From NCBI GenBank assembly GCA_031002005.1, contig JARYHS010008074.1, positions 349,022,932-349,086,931 on the forward strand: a stretch of 64,000 bases of DNA, read 5' to 3'. The notes beneath the pieces are model-generated. The model did no database searches. It was not told the origin of the DNA and was given only the letters and a program-made list of their open reading frames with translations. Within the stretch, counting starts at the first letter, position 1. Each line of letters begins with the position of its first letter. The stretch comes from Vandiemenella viatica. Its lineage: Eukaryota > Arthropoda > Insecta > Orthoptera > Morabidae. Below are positions 36,212 through 50,499 of the stretch, in pieces. A program made the translations under genes and the position numbers.

Positions 36212-39200
36212 CATTGGGATAGGAGAAAAACCACCGCTTACCAAAGATGAGGGCTCCAGCGGCGTCAAAACACGAAAAAACACACAAACACAAACATAAA
36301 ACAAATTTTCGAGCTTAGCTCTTCATCAGGTTGTAGGATGAGGTGGCTGCCCCGCGGAAGCTAGCAGCCAACTGAGGAGACCACACGGGGTGCACATGGT
36401 CGGCTGATCGGGGTGGAGAGGGAGGGGGGAGAAACAACATGGCGGGAGGCGGGGGTGGGAGGACCTAAGCCCGAAAATGATAATTAGACTGCACAGTAGA
36501 AACGCGGTTGCGGTCATAAGGTCACTGGCATAAAACAAACCAAGGAAACCCGGGGAGGGGGGGCGGTGGAATCTACTGAAAACGATCTATATGTGACCCC
36601 ATAAAAAATTATTCCCCACGCAAAATACTACACACGGAAAAAATATAATAATATAAAACACACGGGAGGACGGGAGGAAAAAAAAAAAAATTATTGCACT
36701 AGATCTAAGTACAAAAAGAGAAAGCTCTGGTGAGCGATGGTTTTGTGGGAAATGATGGCAGGTAAGGGGCAAAGGTCGGAGGAGAGAGGAAAATTGGAGC
36801 TATCGCTCACCAGAGCTTTCTCTTTTTGTACTTATATCTAGTGCAATAATTATTTTATTTTTTTTTCTCCCATGTGTTTTATATTATTATATTTTTTCCG
36901 TGTGTAGTATTTTGCGTGGGGAATAATTTTTTATTGGGTCACATATAGATCGTTTTCAGTAGATTCCACCCCCCCCCCCCCCTCCCCGGGTTTCCTTGGT
37001 TTGTTTTATGCCAGTGACCTTATGACCGCAACCGCGTTTCTACTGTGCAGTCTAATTATCATTTTCGGGCTTAGGTCCTCCCACCCCTGCCTCCCGCCAT
37101 GTTGTTTCTCCCCCCTCCCTCTCCACCCTGATCAGCCGACCATGTGCACCCCGTGTGGTCTCCTCAGTTGGCTGCTAGCTTCCGCGGGGCAGCCACCTCA
37201 TCCTACAACCTGATGAAGAGCTAAGCTCGAAAATTTGTATTATGTTTGTGTTTGTGTGTTTTTTCGTGTTTTGACGCCGCTGGAGCCCTCATCTTTGGTA
37301 AGCGGTGGTTTTTCTCCTATCCCAATGTCTAATATATCCGCTCTCAGCGCCTTTGTTTCCAAACAATCTATATTTATATATACTTTTACAAAAAAGGGAT
37401 AGCGAAATAAACCACCACTTACCTTAGATGATAGTATCGTGGGGTGAACACATAAATAAGCACAAAACACAGGAAAAACAATGAATATTTCGGGACTTGG
37501 CCCTTTGTCAACAGGAGAAAATCCTTGATTTTCCCTGTTGACGAAATGAAAGGTTTTCACATTACACCCCCAGATTTGGGAAATTACATCACCAAAAAAT
37601 ATTTTTTTTTCTTAAAAAAGGGCAACATTCGATATGAGTTTCTGTAACATATCACTAAATTAGCAAACTGAGGGGAGGGAGGGCATGGTACATTTGGATG
37701 ACCTTCCATGTAACTATAGTCTCTCAGAAACTGGGAGTGCTGAACACTCTTGTCCATAGGGCAAAGGTGGTGTCCAACAATGAGTATTTACAGTAGGAAC
37801 TGCAACACCTGGAACGCATGTTTTGTGCCAATGGTTATGGCATTAAGGAAACCCAACATCCAACCATTGAAAGAAAAAACAAAGGCAAAACAGATGACAG
37901 AGACTGGGACAAGCCATGTGCCTTCTTGCCTGTCTGTGCAGCAATAACATCAAAAATAGCTAGGCTGCTCAACAAACAGGGCATACGTTCAATTTTTCGG
38001 CTTCCGACAAAAATTGGACAGCTGTTACGAATTCCGAAGGGTGGTCTTAATTTCGGCTCTTGGAGTCTACAAAATTCCTTGTGAATGAAGTGCTTCTTAC
38101 ACAGGACAAACCTTAAGGACGATTGATGAAAGACGCAAAGATGCAAAGACAAAAAGAAAATTCTGCTATAGGCACGAGCCCTGCTTTGACTAAACAACAC
38201 GCCTTTGTTATGCAAGTAACTTCTGGGAGAGTGTTGTGAAGGAGGCGATTGAGATTAGGCTTAGTAACAATGTTATTAATCGTGATCAGGTCCTCAATTT
38301 AAGCCAAACATGGAGGCCAGTAATTGGATTATTGCACAAGATCAAGCCATATTAGGGCATAGAAGCAACCCGATCATGATGTCACCGAGTGAGCAGGGGC
38401 CAACTAGACCGCCCCTCCATGTGCTTTCTCCTCCGCTCCCAGCTGGTAGCCCTATATAGTAGACTACTGTGTGGCAAACATCGGTGACGTTAAGTGGAGC
38501 TTGACAATGGAAGCAGTGCAAGCTTCCGAAACATCACCAGCTGATTCAACATTGATGCGGCTTGAACCTGATAAGTTTTTCTACAGTATTGCCGCCACGA
38601 GAATGTAGATAGTAGTTTCTATTATTAGTTTTTTAACCAATGTTTTTCTTCAGTCTTAGTAATGATGCATTCTTACACTGGCTGGGATTGATTCTCTAAA
38701 AGCCAGAAAGCATTAACAGAACATTTCATCTTTAAATATTCAGTCAAGAGTTATTGGCATGTACTCTAAGGTTTATCTCTTTTTATGACAGCTAGACATA
38801 ACTGAATTATACACTTTTAATGTGTTCCCTTATTCCAGAATATTATGGATGCCCAGGTCTGTGTTCATCTTCAATTGACATTTGATCACTACTAAAATGA
38901 GTAAACCACTTGTAAAGTCTATCCTGGTTCAAAGCTTTTTCTGTGTAAGCCCTCTGAACACTGTGACTGGTTTTCCTTCTTATTTTCAAAATAGAAACAT
39001 TGCTCTTTAATGATCATTGTTGGAAAGAGCCATACAGCATGCTAAAACAAAAATCACCCTGACTGCTCAGAAGTTTTACCAATCAGGAAACTAAGATAAT
39101 TAATCAATGATAGTGTCAAATGAAGGTATCTAGACTCAACTAGTTTTCCACTACAAACCAGAAAATAATTTTTGTGTGTGTTTTGGTAACCCACTTGTAC

Positions 39201-42200
39201 TGGTGCATACCTGAAAGCGAAAGAATTTTTGAAAATTCTGAGTAAAATAAATATACCTGAGCTCATAGTCTCTCAATTCCATAATGTAAAAGAAAATGAA
39301 ATGTAAAACAAGAACATATACCTGAGCAGTTGTTCTGACAGACGGCAGTGTGAATGTCAGCAACAGACACCTCAAGCAGACCAGCATCCTGTTGTAATCG
39401 GGCATGCAATCTGTGCACAACAACAGGACCTGGCATGGCTGCTCCATGCTTGTCCACGTAGAAGACAAGAACTGCACGTCCTGTGTGATCTTCCTCATGC
39501 AGGTCACGCATGTGGATTGCAGCCTCTTCATGCAGAAGCAGCCCTAGCTTTCGTTCTAAGGCATCTTGTTGTGCCTTTGTCAAATGCCGCCCCTCAACAT
39601 TCAAAGTCAGCTCTACCATATTTAGTAGATGAGGATCTGCATGCCACAAAAAATTACTATGTTAATTAGCTTACAACTGATAAATTGGAAATTCATTGGA
39701 TAGAAGTAGTTCATTTAAATATACATCACCACATCCATATTAGAGTTGTAACGGAGCTCTGGGTTGGCAAGTTAAGAAGTTATGCATGAAATTCTACCTT
39801 TGCTCCCACGCCCATATCTGCAACTTTTAAAGCGTAGGTATAAAGGAGCTTTCGTTTACATTGCAATATATATCTTACATACATTATTATTTACTCTTTA
39901 TACAAAATTTGGTCCCTTGTCATTCAGCTAACAACAAAATAATGTTAAATAATAAACCTGTCCATAGGAACCCGCTGCGGAAGTGCGGTAGACATCAGCT
40001 GATGGTCCTAAATTGCTGACCTCCAAACCTCAACCAACTCTTGGTTCATAAACACGAGTCTCCCCAGCCTGCAAGACAGCCCCAAGGTTCGTTTCCATGC
40101 AACAGATCCCATTGCAAATTATGCAGTAGTAGCATTTACCCGCTGCTTTGCATGCGCGGATCTTGACGTGTGTAGAAATGCAGGTAGTATGCCTCTTTCT
40201 CCACCAATCCGAAACTAGTACTAACCTTTTGAAATTTGGAGTAACTGCCTCCACAAATGTCCTCTTCACGTTATACACTTCTTCAGAAAAATTTTCATAT
40301 TTTTAAGTTAAAAATGCTGAAATATGAGACTCTGCGCAACCGCGTAATGTTGCCAGCACTGTAAAAATAACACTAAAATTATTGGTACAGGGATCATATC
40401 AACCTAAACAGCCTCGTTTTGTCATAGAGGTCATGGTTAGGTTGAAATTCGGCCTAGACCAAGAAAAAAAATGTTTGGGAAAATCATTCTGCGGCATCCA
40501 TCTCAAAAATTGGGTATTTGTTTACAACGGAAGCAATGCTATGTCTCCAATCGCTTGTTTTGATTCTAAGATGTTGTACTAAATCTCGGACAAATATTTT
40601 TTATTTGTTAATTTCGTGCGACTTTTTACAATGGAGAGAAGCAGAAAGGGCAAAAAAAAACATTACAATAATGGATTAACCAACATTTCAATAGACTTTC
40701 AATAATTTTACAGCACCAGCGGCATCTAATAGCTGGGAGTCTCTCTCATATTTTGGCATTTTTTAATTTAATTTAATTTGTGGTAACTTTTCAAAAAAGG
40801 AGAGTGCAACACACGAAGAGGACATTATAACGAAGCAGTTAATCCAATTTTCAAATGGTTAGTACCAGTAGTAGGCAGCCTCCCCCTCCTCCCCCCCCCC
40901 CTACCCCCAAAAAGGTTTTACAGTTTTTATTTTAGTATCAAATATTAATGCAGAGAAGCAAAATATATTAATTTCATTTAAAAAATTTTCCTTTCTTTTA
41001 GTTATTACCTTAGATGCAGTTTTTTTACTGATGTTCAAAAGGTTTTCTTTGTAGGATTTATATTTTAACACTGTATAATGTATGAAATATAAGAAACTAA
41101 AGTTATGTGAAACATTATTACTAAAATTCCAGTAAGGGCGTACTAAGAATCAATAACCCTCCAGGTCAGAAATTTCTTGAGGACATACCTTTCGATATAA
41201 AGTGCATGTTATAGCAAAAAGAAATGTACCTTAGATATAACGCAAAACAAAAGTTACTGTCTGCGACAGTAATGGTGATTAATTTTAAACTATCTACACT
41301 GCCAACGATAGCATTTGCAGCAACAAATGCACTCGCTCGCAAGATTTTTAATTCCATATAAATACATTCCTAATCCATGAGTAATAACTACTCACATTTC
41401 TAGCCATTTTCCTTCACCATATTTCAGAAGTGAAGTGGTTAGATTGAAATGTAGCCTGGACAAGTGGTTAGATTGAAATGTAGCCTGGACCAGAAACAAA
41501 TTTTGCCAAAGCCATCAGGAAAAACACACTGGACACACACAATATTTGGTAGCTTACTTCGCGATACATGACAATCACTAACATGGTATTCATTAAAACA
41601 ATTTAGTAATTACTAACAATAATTGAATTCCTTGTGACTTATATTTTTGCAAGAACATTCTGGGTCAGGTTGTATTTCAAACTAACCACAACTTATATTG
41701 ATATTGCCGCTACAATATCAAACAATTCAGATGCACCTAAACAGAGTAAATATTTCACTAATTACAATTTGGGTAGTTACAACATTGTCAATTTTAGGAT
41801 AGCATAAATTATAATAATTCATTTCTTAATACACCTTTATTTTGAAAAGCAACAGGGATAAAATGTGCGCAATAATAAATCTACTGTATCACAATGCAAA
41901 TTTAGTGTTGTAGTTATGTTGAAATGAGGACTGGATTTCACAATCAAAAGTGCAACGACAATAAAAACCTTTAATATATATATTAAGCTCTTAGTTACTT
42001 ACTGTAAATATTACAATTCTTTTATTCTTATTGAAGATTTTGTATAATATATAGTAATTTAACTAATTGCTAAAAGCGAGAAACTATAACCGAACACAAA
42101 GACAATACAAACAATTCAAAGATTAGTATATTCATCTTTGGTCAAACTTTTAAATGCGTAATTTTTACAGTAAATTAAATATTAGTAATGATAATTACGT

Positions 42201-45200
42201 TTGATTCAGGTATTCCGTTTATTTACTGCATTCAAAAAACTGAAAAACTAAATATTCAAGGTCAAAATATTAAACAATAAAGCTGTGTGAATTTTCGTCA
42301 GATTTATGCGAAAGTAGTGCATGTATGAAAGTGCATACAGATCCATGGCATACAATTTTCCATACAAAAAGCTTTTTAATTGCCTGTTCCTTCCGAATGT
42401 ATGTATAATTCATTAACTATTTCAGCAGATTTTGATTTGGACCATTAGCTCTAAAACCTTGAAAACCACATCCAAATCGCTGCGGTATGTATTGCATGGT
42501 TACCGTTCAAATAAAGAGACACACACAGCTTGCTTACAGATATGTAATAGTATAGATGCTCGCGCCTTCCACTGTCTTTACCAATCCCGTTACAGGGGAA
42601 AGCTTCCCCATTACAGGACTTGCCACATGCTTATCCTGCGATCTTATATTTCAATTCATATGTAAACCATTGCCCAGTCTCCTACTTTGGTCTGACAACT
42701 AATCCACTGGCCATCAGAACGAATGGACACAGACAATTGGTATTTACACAGAATCCTGACTACCCTGTATCTTATCATGCCACCACTCATGGCACCAACA
42801 ATTTCAACACGTTTTGCAGTACGCGCCAATAGAGTCCTTTCGGAAGGTAGCATCTCGGAACTCAGAAGGTGGGTACTGGCTTATCGGTACCAACTGGGTA
42901 CCAGTCAATCACCCGGAGTAGATTTAAGATAGCAACAATTCCCCCCCCCCCCTCCCTTTCCACGCATCCCCCTCACCTCCTACTTTTTCCCACAGAACCA
43001 TCGTTCACCAGAGACTATCATTTTGTAGTCTGTAACTTCGAAATTTGCTCAATTTTATATTTCAAAATATTTTTATTTCAGATATTTCTCAGTTTTTGGC
43101 ACATACATCCATGATGGCAGTTTAGGACCATCAGCTTATGTCTACAATGCTTCTGCGACAGATTCCTGTGGACAGGTTTATAATTTATCATTATTTTCTG
43201 GTTTATGTCTTTCTACCTCCACTCTCACTTCCCGCTATGTTGTTTTTCCCCCCACCATGAGCTACCGGCCCTGTCGGCTAACTCAGTTGGCTGACAGCCT
43301 CCAGCCATCTACTACTGAAGAAGGGCTACAGGCTTGAAAATTTTTCCCTGTGTGTGTATGTGTTTTTTTTCCATGTTTCGACGCCACTGGAATCCTCTTC
43401 TATGGTAAGCGGTGGTTTTTCTCCTATCCAAATGTTTAGTATTTAATATGTATAGTGAGAAGTAATTGTTAAAATAATCAAATCTTTAAAATGTTATTTG
43501 CAAGAAGTTCTTGGCTGTATCATACACAACATACTAATAGCCTTCTTCTGTCCTACAAAACTTTTTTTCAAAAATTTCTGAAAAGATATATAAAAAATTT
43601 TTGCCTTAAGAAACAACTGAATGAAAAGATGAAGAGTACATCAGTTTCAAAGATTCTAGATATACTGTTTGAGAAAGTGTTCTTATTGCAAAAGTGGTAC
43701 AATTCTTCACTGCTAATACGTTATGTTCTTAACAGTTGTTTCATCCATATGATAGTAATGGAATTTTATACTTTTCGTAATTTATATGTAAGTCTTAAAG
43801 TACCTGATTTTTTTTAAACCCAATGTACTATTTTAACAAAATTTAATTGTATGTGTTTGCTTTTAAATCTTACTGTTGTATCACTGAGAACTTCATTTTC
43901 ATTTAATTTTAGATTACAGTCATACTAGTTAAAGTCTTTTGCAAACAAGATACAAAAGTAGGCAGGCAGGATAAGATAAAAAAATAGGCGGGATAGGAAA
44001 TACCACTTAAAGAATTTTAGAATAAAAAACAAACAGAAAGGGCAAAAGTTGGAGTGAAGTGTAATTGCAACCGGAGCATGTATTCCATTGTAATTAGAAT
44101 AATAATAAAAAAACTTTTGATGAATAATTTTATAGGGAGATCAATATTTATATGGAAATGACAGATAAAATACACCCAACGCTCACCAAAGTTGAAGGAA
44201 GGAGGGCAGCAACAACACAAAACAACACGCAAACACGAAAAATACAATATTTTGGGTTAAAACCCTTTGTCAAGTTAACAGAGGCTTGCGCAAGCTCAGC
44301 CACTTACTCCTTGCCCCATTGCTTTCCATCTCTAATGACCTCGACAAGACATAAAGCCAGAAGCAGCAGATCAAGGAAAATGACAAACAATTTACCAGAA
44401 AAGCTGGAAAAAAAAATCCAAATTCATAAAGGGCAAAAGTAGATGGGTAGTGTTATTTTAAGATTTTTATATATATATATATATATAAAATCAGGAAAAG
44501 GGAAACCAGGTGGGTAGTGAAACTGCCATATGCTCCACTGTAATAATTATTGTGTTGAGATACATCCAGAAAAAAAATGATCAACTGCAGAGTTGCACTT
44601 ATTTTTTGTTCTTGAAGGGAAAATTAAAATTATAGTTCAAATGTAACACTGTTTGTTGTTTGCAAAGTGTAGTAGTAATGGCTCCTTCTGTGATGGAAAC
44701 GGACACAAATTTCCAGAAGGGTGCCCACAGAGTCTTATTAATAATGAATTGACCTTTTTTACATCAGTTAATCACATTTATAAATTCAAATCTGAATTAA
44801 ATGCTATTTCTAACATAAATGACAACTTCCTATTTCTGCATTTTATATCTACCCTAAAAAATTACAATAATTTTAATATATACAGCAACTGTGAAGCTTA
44901 TCTTGGAATACTGGTAGGATTTCAATACTAGACCTGCATTTGCCACAACTCTTTATGCTACCACATCGCCCATCTCCTGTTGTAAAAGAAAAGGTTTCAG
45001 TTATAATTCACCACTGTTTAGTTATTTTACTTCTATGCCTACATACACTTGTAAGATATGAATGCCACATACCAGTGGCGGATTCGGGGGGGGGGGGGGG
45101 GCTAGGGGGCTGAAGCCCCCCCCCCAAAAGTACCAAGGTCATCCCTGACGACATGGATTTTGGGGACCTTTTTTTTTTTGCTCTACAGTTTTACAGTTTT

Positions 45201-48200
45201 TATAAGGGCGGCAATCTGGAATAATGAGATTTCTGTCGGCGAACCCCTCCCCCCGAGTCAAGTCCCCCCCCCCCCCCCCAAACAAAATCCTGGATCCGCC
45301 ACTGCCACATACTGATACATTCCTCCAGGTTTAAGTTTAGTTATCTAGTTATCTGACAGTTACTACTTCAGAACCAACCACTTGGCAGTTTATTTTTGCT
45401 TGCTTTAGTAGTTTTTTTTTTAAATCCATTTTTGTTGTTCTATTGTACCAATTTGTGCAGTTTCTCCTTCTATTCTATTCAGGCTCCTTAATAGGAAAGC
45501 TTGAGACATCCAAGTATCATTTTCTATTGAATTGACAAATTTATTCATTTTACTATGTGTGCTTTCTGTATTTAGATCATGCTGCATTTTGTTACTCTTC
45601 AAATGCTTATTTTAATTTATCATTCCATATCATAAGAGCCTCCCATTCCTGCTTACTCTAATTTCTTTTTAGGAATTCTGCTACAATTTCAGTGTTACAT
45701 TCTCTTGCATTGTTCCATTCTTTTTTTTTTTTTTACTTGTGGCTTTTCGCTTCGTCGACGTTGAGGTCATTAGAGGCGGGATGGACCTGGGGTCAAGGAA
45801 TGCGAAGGAATTTGGCCATGGCCTTTTGTAGGAAGCATCCCAGTATTTGCCTAGAGTGATTTGTGGAAACCATGGAAAACCCAAATCTGGATGCCCGGAT
45901 GGGGATTCGAACTGCCGTCCTCCCAAATGCGAGGCCAGAGCGTTAACCACTAATCCACCATGCTCGGTGTTCGATTCTGTGTCCAACTCTTCCACTGATG
46001 TATTTTTTAAAATACATCCTTTGACGGAGATCATTAACACTGCATCTCTGCAATAATTCAAGTCTGAAATTTTCTTAATATTTCAGTTCTTTAATTCTAA
46101 TATCAAGTTTCCTTCCTAGAAGAAAATAATCTGTAGATATCTATTTCTGAAAACCCTCAGGACCTACACCATTATCTTTTTTCTTTTGTGTACAACTTAA
46201 TCAGTCAAGGATCTCTGTCACTTCAAACATATTTGAGTATTAACTTTTGCAAAAAGTAGGAATTTATTTAAGCTGCAGAATCCTCTCAGTTTAACCCCAT
46301 TATTGAAAAAGACATCCTCTCCAAATTTTCAAATAACATTTTCAGTTTCACAATAGCCCAAAATAGAATAGACAGATTAATTTCATGTATAAAGGGGTGA
46401 CAATTATTCTATTTTTTAATTCCCCCTATGCCATAAATGTCCATTCAACAGAAAGCAGAGTTCTGATCTTTGGCAAACCATGTTGTGATCAGATCCTTAA
46501 ACTTTTTCAGCACATTGAGGATGAGTTTGAACAAAGAAGATAAACATTTCCTCCTAAATATTGCCAAAGTGGTAAAGTATCAGCTGCTCAAAGATGCTGA
46601 AGAAGTGGTTCTTTCGATTATTTTAGGAAAGTGGCTATGAAGGCCTTTCTCCATATATTAAAAATCTGCATTTTGGTGAAGCATGCATAGTTTTAACAGC
46701 AATTGTTATGGCCAAAATTCGTGCAATGTAAAATGATCAACATCCCCGGGGTTTAGTTTCTCCTTGACACTTGGTGTACAAGAGAAACGAAAGTATTATA
46801 CACTTCTAGCTGAGATGGGATCTTCACCACATATCATTCAAAGCACTCAAACACACATGACTACCTTCCGCTGCAACAGACTTTATTGTAAAACATGTAA
46901 CATGGATCCAAACACAATCACCCTTAAAACGCACCACTGGGGAAACATTTCTCATCATCGGTAATACTACCTGCACCACAATTCAACCAATGTCTAAACT
47001 TAACAGCAACAAATTGTCTTAACATAAAATAAAATTTAACTTGTCAACCAACATCAAAACTAGTAAACTTTGTCGTGATAATGTTAAATTATAGACAAAT
47101 TATTGATCAATGTACATCTCTATTTGATGAAGAAATTATCACTTAGCACAATTAAGAGTGAAGGTTCTAAAGGAACATCTGGATAGGCAATTTGGACTAA
47201 ACAGCGAAAAGATGGATTAATACATTATAGTTATTAAGCTCATACAAACATTTCATGGGTCTGGGGTTAATGACCACTGACTGTAATTTACAGCTGTAAA
47301 TATTCCGATGAGACCATATGATTACAATATGGATGGTATTTTATAAACCGTTGTTTACACATGTTGCTTCTGATCATATTGCACACATTTATTGTTTTAA
47401 AACTAATTTTTAGCGTACAAAATTAGGTGAAAAATGAAAAGGACACAATGTATTGTCACAGATTTCTGCCTTTTTTTTTTTTTTTTAAGTGAGAGATCTA
47501 CTTTCCCCAGCCATTTTACCCTGCCTCCAGCATCTTCCTTCCCAATGTTTACATTAATAAGAAGAAAACTTTTAAACAGGAAAATGGGTTTTCAACCAAA
47601 AACTTTTTCAGTTTGAACTTAAGGCTATCAGAGTCTGTTTCAGTGTTGCATTAAATTTTGGCCCTCTCTGTACATTTTTTTAAAGATATTATATCTGTTT
47701 ATAGAATTAATTGAGAGTGAGGTATAACTGACAATGAGTAGTTGAAATGTTTCTTCAAATGATTTACATTGCTGAAAAGACGAGGAAAATTAAGACAGTT
47801 TGTGATTAGTCCCAGTTAGAAAATTACAAGAATAATGTCAGTAAAATGTTTCTATTGAATCATCTAGGTAACTTCAAAGTGATTAAGCATTAATATAATA
47901 AAAATAAAACATAAAAATTACATTACCTTCAATCAGACAAGACCAAAAAAAAAAAAAAAAAAATGCAAAACGGAAATAAACAGCAGAAGTAACATAGAGT
48001 GCTATTTACAGGTTCAATCACAACCTCATGAAAATTTACCTGGCTTCACAATAACAGAAACTGTGTCTTCATCAGATGAACCCTGTTCATCCTCAACTTT
48101 CAAGCGAAAGACATATCGCCCAGGAGCAACATCAGTTAACTGAAAAAATAAACAAATTGGTAATAATAGCAACTTTTCCTGAATAAATATTAAAGAAAGC

Positions 48201-50460
48201 AACAGCATATAAGAATTTACCATCAGTACAGGTTGTTTGTCAGACTCTCCAATTACTTTGCCTAGTGCCACGCTACTGTCTTCTCTAGTCCAGAGCCATT
48301 TCACTATTCCCAGATCATCACTTGATTGTGACCCATTCAAAATAATGACACTGGCGGGAAGGATCACAGTTTGATCTCCTCCACCATTTGCTTTGGGAGG
48401 AGCATTTTTGGCTGCAAGAATTTTAATTTTTATAATATAATAGCTTTAAGCTCTACATATGCTGAATGTCTCAAAGCAATAACTACATTAAAATATTTTT
48501 TTGCAAACAATTTTCGCTCTTAAAAAACCATATATTGAAATTTCATATATTCATAGAGAGAGAGATGAGGGAATATATCTTACTTTGTGTAACAGTTACA
48601 AGAACACTGTCTGTGTTCTTATTGCCATTATCATCAACAACTGTCAGTTGGAACTCATAAGTACCCTTCGTTAATTCACTGACATTGGTAGCAGAAGCAT
48701 TCTGAGATGAGAAGGCTACCTTTAATGGCCCCCTAAAAAACGAAAGTAAATGTGAGTATAGTACAAATATAACCCAAAGCAAAACCTTTAAAAATTAACT
48801 ATCATCTTCTTTTTATTAATAAAGCTGGATTACAATGAGCAAACGAGAGCCAAAGTGCTACAATCAGTAAAACTTTGGCATTAGCAAAAGAAAATTGTGT
48901 CTAGCAAATATATCTAATCGAAAATTAAATTAATTCCTACCACACAAGTGTTTCACATACAGTAGTGAGCAGCAGATAAGTTACTTTTGCTCTAGATATG
49001 CACTATCAAATAATACAACTTTGTAAAAAAATTTTCATCATTCCAAAATCAAGTCAGATAAATATGACAAAGTCAGAAAACTGTAATTATTTGGGTATGG
49101 TTAAGTGAAAGAGGAGCCCTTTACTCTATGAAGTGTATAAAATGCTTCGGGTTGATGCAAAATGCAAATTCCTGCAAACCAAGTCACAGTTTCATGACAA
49201 CACCATTTAAGTTAACATACAGATTAAAATAAATCTCACCTAATTTGTTCCCAGTTCCACTCCACAATTTTTATGTCATCTGTACTCTGTGTACCGTCCA
49301 ATGTTACCCAAGTTTGGGGCAAGGAAACAACTTGGTCTGGTCCAGCATTAGCTGCAACAGAGGATATAATGATTTGGATTAATGTGTATGATAATAAATT
49401 CACTGTGGCCATTCATTATTATTGACAGATGATTTTTGGCCAGATCTATGTAGGAGGCCATTCAGTGACTGCAATAAAATTGGAATTTAACATCACAGGA
49501 TGCATTTCCCGTGATGGAATAGTTTTCACGGGATAAGCTTTTTGCAGATGGTGTAAGTATTATGCACATAATTTGAAATCTGTGAAACCTTCCATGTTAT
49601 ATAAGTTAACTTGCACCAGTTGTTTGGCGTCTTACATTTGTTTGACTGTTGATAGGAATGAATGGCCACAAACAGTATTCATCCAGAACCCTGCTCTTGC
49701 CACCTCACAGAATACCAATAATTTCAATTTATCCTCATCTGTCCATTCCTTCAGAGTCCCTCCAAACAGCAGTAGCCCTATGAATTCAGAATATGGGAAC
49801 TTACCAACCAGTGAAAACCGGGCACCAGGCAACCACCAGATATCAAGATAAAGTTCAGTGATCCCATTAAATATTCCTCCTTGCCCAACTCATACATATA
49901 ATGTGCATCCTCTACATTCTCTGTTTCCAAATCTTTCAAAATTGCAAAACAAGATGATATGCTTGCTTATTGTCAACACTTAATAGCTCTTCATTCTGAC
50001 CTCAGCCAAACATTTTAAAACATTCTTCACATGGTCATCCTCGATTGGGGGTTGGACCCAATTGCAAGCACACCCACAAACTCAGCTGGATCCTTACTAA
50101 TAAAGGAGAAATTAATTGATTTATGCACAAATGTGGAGCTGAAACCAATGTTTCAACTAGGATACCACAAATTCTGTTTACAAAAACAAATACCAATTTT
50201 ATATCCTGCAATATGGGTCACTGTACAAAAATTTGATTACTTTCCCATATTCTTTAATTTAATTTCAAATGTGATGGAGCACATATGCTCCGGTGGCAAT
50301 GTTTCTACAGTCCCACCTTACTACGTCTTGAGGATGTTTTTCCTCCCACTTCCCTACACGTTCCCTTTACGAACAGCAACTCTTAACTCCTTCAGTATCT
50401 TTGGTAAACCAGACATTAGTTCCCTTGGTAATTTATTGCAATCCCTGATTCCCTTACCCA

Positions 50461-50499
<39 letters not shown>

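Larger units (their letters stand above)
36203..37337. mobile_element. 1.1-kb hairpin: two Penelope-like pLTR copies in inverted orientation
   Basis: The arms 36203-36738 and 36802-37337 are inverted, nearly identical copies (about 535 bp each, constant symmetry centre near 36770) around a 63-bp unpaired centre. Each arm, read outward, contains CTGATGAAGAGCTAAGCTCG, AAA and later GGTAAGCGGTGGTTTTTC to CTATCCC. The homologous single-copy sequence at 43190-43440 shows that each arm is a PLE terminal repeat. The small differences (A-run and C-run lengths, a few substitutions) suggest a young or gene-converted structure. Confidence 0.85.
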
